Assembly (NCBI RefSeq): GCF_036898095.1
Contig: NC_090743.1
Location: forward strand, 14,861,795-14,925,794
DNA length: 64,000 nt
Source: Palaemon carinicauda
Taxonomy: Eukaryota; Arthropoda; Malacostraca; Decapoda; Palaemonidae
Reading direction: 5' to 3'
Below, piece by piece: positions 48,301 to 57,300 of this stretch. The number at the start of each line of letters is the position of its first letter. Within the stretch, counting starts at the first letter, position 1. The notes below the pieces were generated by a model. It searched no databases, was not told where the DNA came from, and worked only from the letters and a program-made list of their open reading frames with translations. The translations under genes were made by a program, and so were the position numbers.

Positions 48301-51300
48301 ACACTGACCTCACAGTCCACTTGACGGACCCCTAAGGAATCATTCAGTTAGAGTTCCGTTACTCATTTCTGACAAAGGAAAGGGGCTTTCTAAGGGAAAG
48401 GATGTTCCTCCTACTAATGATAGGAACTAAGATGATGTGTGAAATGTCTCTTCATCCAATACAATGAGAAAACCCTCATATTCGGGTTCACAATCATAAA
48501 AACATGATCCAAGGCATTCTCCTTATTATTACTTGCCAAGTTACAACCATAGTTGGAAAAGCAGGATGCTATAAGCCCAGGGGCTCTAACAAGGAAAATA
48601 GCCCAGTGAGGAAAGGAAACAAGGAAATAAGAGAAGTAATTAACAATTAAAATATTTTAAGAACTGTAACAACATTAAAATGATAATATCTAAGAAAATT
48701 GTATTTGTCCTAACATACATACCACTGACCAATATACAGTACTGTATAGGATAACCTATAGAGTGCGCGCTCTCCGAACAGTTTCCCCGTCCCAACAGTC
48801 CTATACCATCCTAACCCCATCTCCACGTGTGCCCCCCGGACCTCTCGTTTCCCAGCATGCCCTGGAGGGACGCCTCAGTCAACCTTCTACCCTGGTTCCA
48901 GAAAACAGCGGTTCCTACCACCAGGGTTTACCGCAGGGAAGGATGGGAGGAGCAAATAAACTATTGGTCGGTGGTATGTATGTTAGCTCCCCATTCCTCC
49001 CTGGATGCTTTCGTGAAGAGGAGGATCCAGTAGCGAGACCAACTCCTAGGCCCTAGGGTGTTTCTCGGGTCTAACCACCACCGGAGATCTAACCTGGTTG
49101 ACGGATGGGGATGTCTCACTGACGGCTGTCTAGCTGCTAGGGTCTGCACTACCTTCAGGTCCCACTGGACCGGTCGCAGCATAAAGGCCGATTCACACGA
49201 CCCGTTTTCTTTCCGACAGGCTGGGTGGTGGCTAACCTCTGTCGAAATGTTGTACATTCACACGAGGCGTTCTGTATCCGTTTACCAGCGCGAGGTTTTC
49301 ATTGTATACTTAGAATCTGTCACTTGAACACCGAGTAAATTACGATAATTCTGACAATACAGTATAAGATGTTGGTTGATAACTGTGTTGATAAATTAAG
49401 TTATGCAACTTCATTATACTCTATGCACCATGCAAAGAATATTAAAATTATGATAAACTCACCTGTTTTATTTAATGCCTCTCCAGTCATTTTCCATATC
49501 TTTTCTTTATGTAAATTATTTCTATACATCTTGTTTGCCATGTCAAACATCTCCTCATACCCTTGAACAAGTTCAATTAACCTCTAATACATGGTGTCAA
49601 CAACAAACTAACTAATTTCTATGACTATACTATGAGGAAAAGTCGGGATTGTAGGCCACGAAACGAACGGGTATGATACAGGTCCTCGTTCACACAAAAC
49701 ATCATTCATACGTTGGTTGGGACGGATGGCTAAGGGCCGTCTAACAGGACGAGGTTTCTTGGAAAGAAAGCAAGAGCCGACTCGGACGGCTAACGTCCGA
49801 GGGCCGCCGTCAGCCTAACGGGTCGTGTGAACAGTTGCATTTGAATACACGTAAGAAAGTTAGACGCCGGTTAACAGACGGCCAGCCTGTCGGAAAGAAA
49901 ACGGGTCGTGTGAATCGGCCTTAAGTCTTCCCTTGGGGACAAGTTTCTCCAGGGATACCAAGTGCCCCAACTAGCCTTTACCACTCCTTCAGAAATGTTG
50001 GTTCTCCCTTGATGAGAGGCCTCATTATTTCTTTTAACCTCACAATCCTCTCGCTTGCCGGAAAAGCTTTGGGCTACTGATGTTCTGGGAGATAGGCAGA
50101 GCTAAGGAGGGCCTCGCCTCCATTGGGGCTCTGATCCAGCATTCCAGATCGGTGGAAAGGTGCTGCACTTGAGCCGGAGAGGGCTCCGGGAGATCACTGA
50201 GCCTTCTAATGAGGCCAAAGACCCTTCAGAGGGATGACACTTCCTCAACCACCGCAACCCCTGGGTGGTCCCTCAACCTTTTTCCAAAGCTAACTCCCCG
50301 GTATAAGGAGTTCCACTAAATGGTCCCTCTCATGGTAGCAGATGATCGCCCTGGAGATCTGGTTCCACTGACGAAGGGGCCCAAAGCTGTTCTTCCCCTT
50401 TTTCGCTTTACTTCGCTGCTGGGGCAATACCCAAGGACATGGAGCCGTAAGACAAGCCTCGAGGAATGATGGCCCCTCTCGTTGTGCTTGGTCCTTGGCA
50501 GTAGGAGCAGTGGGAACTCCTCCCAAAGGGGGTGGGGGAACGGAGTCTGCAGCTTCCCTAGGGGAGGATGGGAGAACGGAGTCTGCAGCTTCTCACACGG
50601 GAAGGGATCCCTCAGCAGGGACCTGAACGGGGTCTTTGGGGTGCTCGAATAGGACTCCTTCGCGCACGAGGTTGGATCAGAACCCGGGAACCTCTGCCCG
50701 CAGGTTAAAGCAGCCGCCCTGAGGGCGAAAGGAGGGTCCTCTACCAGTGGAGGGTCAGGGGAGCGGGTTCCACGCATTGCATTGGTGGCCATGTTGGCCA
50801 ATCCGCGGAAGGCAAAAGCTGCCGCCCCAAGGACAGAAGACGGGTCCTCTACCGGCGGAGGGTCGTTAGAACCAGTCGCAGGCGGCGGAAGAAGGCCGGC
50901 AGGCTGCGCCAAACTGCAGACTGAAGGTCATGTTCGCCGATGAGCTCGAAAGGGTTCTGGCTAGATAGAACAACGCACCCGCGGTTGAGTGGTTCGGGCC
51001 CCCATGATTCCAAAGTGGAGCTGCTAGCCAGGGAGGAGCACCACCTGTTGAAAGGGCCGCACAACCCTGGAGCAGCCACTCACATTTTGACATTACATCT
51101 CGTAAGACTCCTACAACCTCCGCTGGTGCCTACGAGGGGAGATTATCGTTGAGCGGAAGTTAATACTTCTTAATTATTTCTTCTTCATGCATGAATCAGT
51201 CTGAAGTTATACATTCCAAAGCACGTCCTTCTGCACCGAAAAATCTGGGATGATGTTAAAGGAATAAAGGGACAACGGTCTCAGTAACAGATTGAGACAA

Positions 51301-54300
51301 GCACTAACTCACCTTGGTCCCCGCTCTAGGCGCGGATAGAGGAAGATCCACAACACTAGGAGGGACGATATCTCTTGGAAGAACTGTCCTTATTCTTTCC
51401 GATCCCTTCCACATGGGACAGAGCCCTTGACCCCATGAGGAGAGATCAGCTCCTGGGAGCCGCTGAGCGGATGCTGGGACCGTCATCCAGTGAGCGGACG
51501 GGGGAACGTCTATCTGCGGCTGTATGGAGGTCGCACTCGTTGTCGGCAGGTAGAAAGATTGATGGCTGACCTGCCCTCAACAACCCCGCTATGATTGTGA
51601 GGAGGGGTCTCCCGGCCACAGATGGGGAAACGCGAAGACCAGACAGGTACCATTACCTCTGCCACTGTAGGCAGTCCGGGAGACAAAGAAGTATACGAAA
51701 CACTGGGTACTGTCGAACACGCCTAAGAAAAATGAGACTCATTACCCTTCCTCGAGGGTGGCCTGTCCTTCTTCGACTTCTTCCGTATCTCAGTGGCCAA
51801 TCTCGACCATTCCTCGAGGGTGTACACGTGTGTCTCGGGGATCACACATGACCCCGGCAAGAAGTACATAAAACATGAGGATAGACCTCCACATGTAAAA
51901 GGGAACTGCACACAACTTCCCATTAACACCTGCAAATTCCACTTGGTGAACATTCTCGTTTACAAATGGGTAACAACGTTGCACACGCACAGATTCCACA
52001 CAAGGAAATCATAGTAAACAAGGAACAACTCAAGTAGACACACTAAGAGCACTAAGGAAAAACTCGAGCGATCGCAAGAGAAGCAAACCCGCTTACGACC
52101 AGAGGAAGAATGGTTGATGACGACCTGGAAAGGTTGACTGAGGCGTCCCTCTAGGGCATGTTGGGAAACAAGAGAGGTCAGGGTCGCGCACATGTAGAGA
52201 GAGGGTTAGGAGGGTATAGGACTCTGGTTGTAGAGAGTACGCTCTAGAGGGTATCCTATATTTTGGTCAGTGGAAAGTATTCGTGTTGGAACAAAAAAGA
52301 TTTCCTATATAAACTATAAAAATGTTAACAAAATAAGAGGAAGATAAACAAGAGAATAGTGTGCTCGAGTGTACCCTCAAGCAAGAGAACTTTACCCCAA
52401 GACAGTGAAGACCATGGTATAGAGGCTATAGAACTACCCAAGACTAGAAAACAATGGTCTGATTTTGGAGTGTCCTTTTCTTAGAAGAGCTTCTTACCAT
52501 AGCTAGTCTCTCTTATACCCTAACCAAAAGGAAAGTACCTACTACTGAAAAATTATAGTGCAGTAGTTAACCCCTTGGGAAAGAATTGCTTGGTAATCTC
52601 AGTGTTGTCAGGTGTATCAGGACAGGAGGATATGTAAAGAATAGGCCAGACTATTCGATTTATGTGTAAGCAAAAAGAAAATGAACCATAACCAGAAAAA
52701 AGGATCTAATGTAGTACTGTCTGGCCAGTCAAAGAACCCAAGAACTCTCTAGCGGTAGTATATCAACGGGTGGCTGGTGCCCTGGCCAACCTACTTACAA
52801 TAAAAGGGGAAATGTAGTCTGGAATGAAATACCTAGTGCAGGATGGCCAATGGATAGGGATTAATTCCACCATTCTCCCTCCCCTTAAAGAGAGGATGGG
52901 GGAGATACACTTTTTACATATAAAATGTAGTTTACCAGCATGTAACGTTAAGAAAGCTTCATTCCCAAGTGAGAGAAGGTAAAGAAGCAGAACAACACTC
53001 ATTACTCAACTCAAAACTAGTCCCTGTACTCTGTCAGCTTACTCAAAGGCAAAACAGGCCTCCCACTCCTTGGCAGAGAGAGAGAGAGAGGGAATGCTGA
53101 AACAGGCTTCGCCCCCTACCTTCTCTCCTCTCACCACAACGGGGACCTCGAATGACTTGTGCAAGCACAAAATTCCTTCAAGGGAAAGAGGATGCAGGAA
53201 GGTCACAGCCTCCTTATCGCAGATCCCGCAGGCCTCACAGCACATGAAGATTGGCCGCAGACCAATAGATCAGGGAGTCTTACTAATCAGTCCTCCTCTC
53301 CACTGTTGCCTACACAAGATTCCTCAGAAGGAGAGACCCCTGGACCAACCAGATTATGGCCGGTTAAGGAACCAATATTATTTTTCTATATAGCACTTCA
53401 TAACATTAATAAAAATGCTTTTGATCACGAGGTTACAAGCTCTGCGACTTTGTATAATGAAGCCAACGGTACCTAGGGAAAAAGGTTTTAACATAAGACT
53501 GTCTAACTAATCTTAGTATGCATCATTCCCTTTAATAAAAAATACTTTGAGTGACTTAAGTTGGCCAACCTACTTCGATTCAGTGTAACCTAGGGAATGA
53601 ATGTTTTTTTCTAACATCATCTGTTGTACTTCTCTCTAGATAGAAATTGGCCTAAATGTCTTTAGTTCAACTTCAAATATCTCAAGAGGAGGATTTATCT
53701 AAGGAATATTGGAAATCACAAAGGTGAACCAAACTTTCAATTAACACAAGTTACATGAAATGCATAAAAAGGGCTGAAAGTTCTAACTGAATTAAAGTAA
53801 TTGCAATGTACTATCCTCCTATTTGCAAGCTAGAAAAGGCTAGTATCAATTCAAAGTGAGGTGAAGGCACTATTATTGTAAACCAGCAGTTTGTATTTAT
53901 ACATATAAACAAAATATGCTTCTTAGTTGGAAGTAGGCAGAATTTTAAAAATCATACGAACCTAAAACGAGAACAGATTTGCACGATGGTAGTTTATTGC
54001 GCTCACTCGACTGAACCTCGCCCAAGATCTTTTTCCTGAAATTCAAAAACAGCATTAGTATTAATGAACTTATAACTGTATTTTACAAATTGAATATCAA
54101 AAATATAATCTTAAATACCAAAGGAATAATCTAGCTATAAATTAAATCTTACAAAAAATATCTTGATGGAATAATCTAGCAATCAATTAAATCTTTCAGG
54201 AAAAAAATATTTTCAAGATAAACCTGTTTCAATTAAGCCAAGTTACAAAATGATAATAGTAGTGGCATAAACAAATACTAATTAAAAGCAATAGAAACAG

Positions 54301-57300
54301 ATTTCTGAACAGAATTCCACTACAAGGTCTTAAATATTGGCTGTCTCATCATATATACAGTATGTTGTTTGGCCGAAAACTAAATAGTTATTACTTCACT
54401 GTGTCAAAGCTTTAGGCTTTGTGGCAAAAGGCACAGACAGACAGACTATTTTATGAGTATAGATATGGAATTAATGTACTGAAGTAGTGCTAACTAATGT
54501 TAATATGTAGCAATGAAGCAATTTAGAGATGAAATCTATATCATGTATCAATTACAGTACAGTAATTCTACATACATACATATACCAAGGCACTTCCCCC
54601 AGTTTTGGGGGGTAGCCGACATCAACAAATGAAAAAAAAAAAAAAAAAAAAAAAGGGGGACCTCTACTCTCTACGTTCCTCTCAGCTTGACAAGGGACTC
54701 AACCGAGTTCAGCTGGTACTGCTAGGGTGCCACAGCCCACCCTCCCACATTATCCACCACAGATGAAGCTTCATAATGCTGAATCCCCTACTGCTGCTAC
54801 CTCCGCGGTCATCTAAGGCATCGGAAGAAGCAGCAGGGCCTACCGGAACTGCGTCACAATCGCTCGCCATTCATTCCTATTTCTAGCATGCTCTCTTGCT
54901 TCTCTCACATCTATCCTCCTATCACCCAGAGTTACAAGTGAAAATAATTTTGATTTCAGTATGGAGATATCTCATCAATAAATCAGCCATTATTGACTAT
55001 CTACTCAAGTGAATTTCTTAGCATTTCAGAAATTACAGATGCAGAGCAGATCAAGGACAAAAGACATACATTGCACCCGTGCGATGAAGTTCATCCAATT
55101 CATCAAATCACAAAGCAGTATGGCTAAACTCTCACGGCATATTTCACTTTTCTTATAATTTTTTTTTTAATTTCTCAAGTAGAAATATACAGATGAATAT
55201 ATCCCTACATGGGGAAGTATACCACATGTGTGTCTATTACAGATAACCTCAATAACATTAATTTCAACTTTGTTAGAAAAAAAAAAATTAAATAAAAAAA
55301 TAAATAAAAAAATAAATTCAACCCAAAACCTAAACATTGCCAACCTCAGCTTAAGTCATGATCATGACACAACCGTCACACACCAGGTCAGCAGATGTCC
55401 ACCCTTCTACAAATTACCCTAATACCAGATGTAGATGCAAAAGCTTCGGTAAATCTTTACCCCTGCACATGGACTATCAGAAATTAAAGCATATCATTCC
55501 CCCCAAAGACCAAACAAGAATACAGTACATTGATAACATTTATTGAACACCAGTGTTTCTCATACTCTAAATAATTACTGTACCTCTAATTTATATAAGG
55601 TGCCTCAAGTGGTCTTTGCTCTGCAGTGGCTCGCAAATAAATAACTAATAGCTCGTCTATTTTGGCAAGACAGTACATGGATATGCAAAAATAGCTATAT
55701 AATACAGTACAGCGAATGCAGTGTGTTTTAAATATAACCAAAATACTGTATGATATCACTGTACACAAATTCCAAATATATTGAACACTCCCCCGAGAGA
55801 CATCTGTACTCTTGTGACAGTAGTCTTGCTGGAACTAAAGCTCAGAGGGTAATGGCTTTTGTAAAACAACATCCGGGAACTTGAGAGCCTATATATGTAC
55901 TTTGAAGTTCATTGGTTAAAAAAGCTAGCTAACAATTACGTCAAACAATAATCAAGTTTCCACTAGTAATTGCAAACAATGCATGTGTAATAACCCACCA
56001 TCAGTTACCCAAAAATAAACAATGAGCTGAGACAATGACATGGTGTTCAATTTAAGTTGATCGATACGGACATTATTAATCACTAGCACCCATTAGTCAC
56101 ATGGAGCAAAATGATAAAAGAGCCAGTGCTTGTCCATTATAGCTAATTTCAGTTTTGCCAAAAATCTAAGTATTATATATTATCCAAATTTAAGGGTCAA
56201 GTAACTGAGTCACATTAAATATAATGATTATATAATTCATATAATGTCCCCCAAAAGATCTTTGCTCTAATGTGGCTTACTTAGCTAGCAAATAAAACTA
56301 AATATTCTTAATTCAAAAGCCAGTTAATGATTACATTATAAAAATAAAAACTAATATCTCCCACAGGCCGAAACAAACATCCAAAACTAACCCACCAATA
56401 ATTTTGTAAAGACTTAGAAAATCACACTGGTATCCCATTTAAATCGGTCAGAACAAAGATTACGTCCCGGCCACTTCTTATACCAAATTTCTGTCTGACT
56501 AGAAATTAATAGTACCGTATTCTACAACTTGACCGACATTTCACTAGGAATAGCATAGACAGGGTGAATGTAATTCATTGGGACAGACGTAGACTTTCTA
56601 ATTACTTGTCAATTAGATTTTATTCATGGGAAAGTTGTTGTTTATCTCTGTCTGAAATACGATAATACGAAGCTAGTTTTACGAATTAAGAAATATAACT
56701 TAGTGTTCCCTTGTCATGAATCAAGACAACTGAGACACAAATACAGGGTTGAGACTTACAATAGTCCTAGGGTAAGCTTAGAATATTCCAAGGTATTTGT
56801 TTACAAGACCACGCTCTCCATTTACTCCTAAATTAATTATGCAGCTCTCCTCTTCTTGTATCGTGATTAGGGGGTTCTTTAAATGCTGGGAAAGCAAAAA
56901 ATAACAAGATATGTTGAGGAAGGGGGGAGGAGTTATAAAAAAAACTAACTCGGTTTCCTCACTAAACGACCTGGAACTGACATGTCAACATAGTCAACTA
57001 AACAGAATTCGTTATGCCAGCGTATATAAACAGAAGTTCGTGATGCCAGCATACATTTGATGTACTGTATATTCAAAATATACTAAATTAAAGTGTCACT
57101 ATTTGTAAATTGCATATTTTATGGACACTTTTGAGTAATTAATCCATTTTTAATTTAGTATATAATTAGAATATATATCAAATGTACGCTGGTATCACGA
57201 ATTCTGTTTGGTCGACTATGTTTACGATGTTAGCTCTAGATCGTTTAGTGAGGAAACCGAGCTAGATTTTTTTATAACCCCTCTCCCCTTGCTCAACATA

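Larger units (their letters stand above)
48690..52305 (-). mobile_element. DIRS-C: shortened DIRS-type element with inverted ends, split by a DNA transposon
   Basis: The left end (48708-48892: ACATACATACCACTGACCAA ... CTGGAGGGACGCCTCAGTCA) and right end (52129-52290) are inverted repeats of about 165-180 bp with roughly 80% identity. On the minus strand there are gag-like frames (about 51950-50320), an RT tail (about 50300-49925) and the start of RNase H (49181-48985). The YR and most of the RT are missing. A 737-bp MITE interrupts the coding sequence at 49185-49921. It is a distinct family from DIRS-1/2/3. Confidence 0.78.

Noticed and set aside
46231..48525. A new host gene in the GC-richer part of intron 2
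   Set aside because: Only short frames with stops, no consistent splice structure, and weak similarity to DIRS parts; repeat-derived DNA is more likely.
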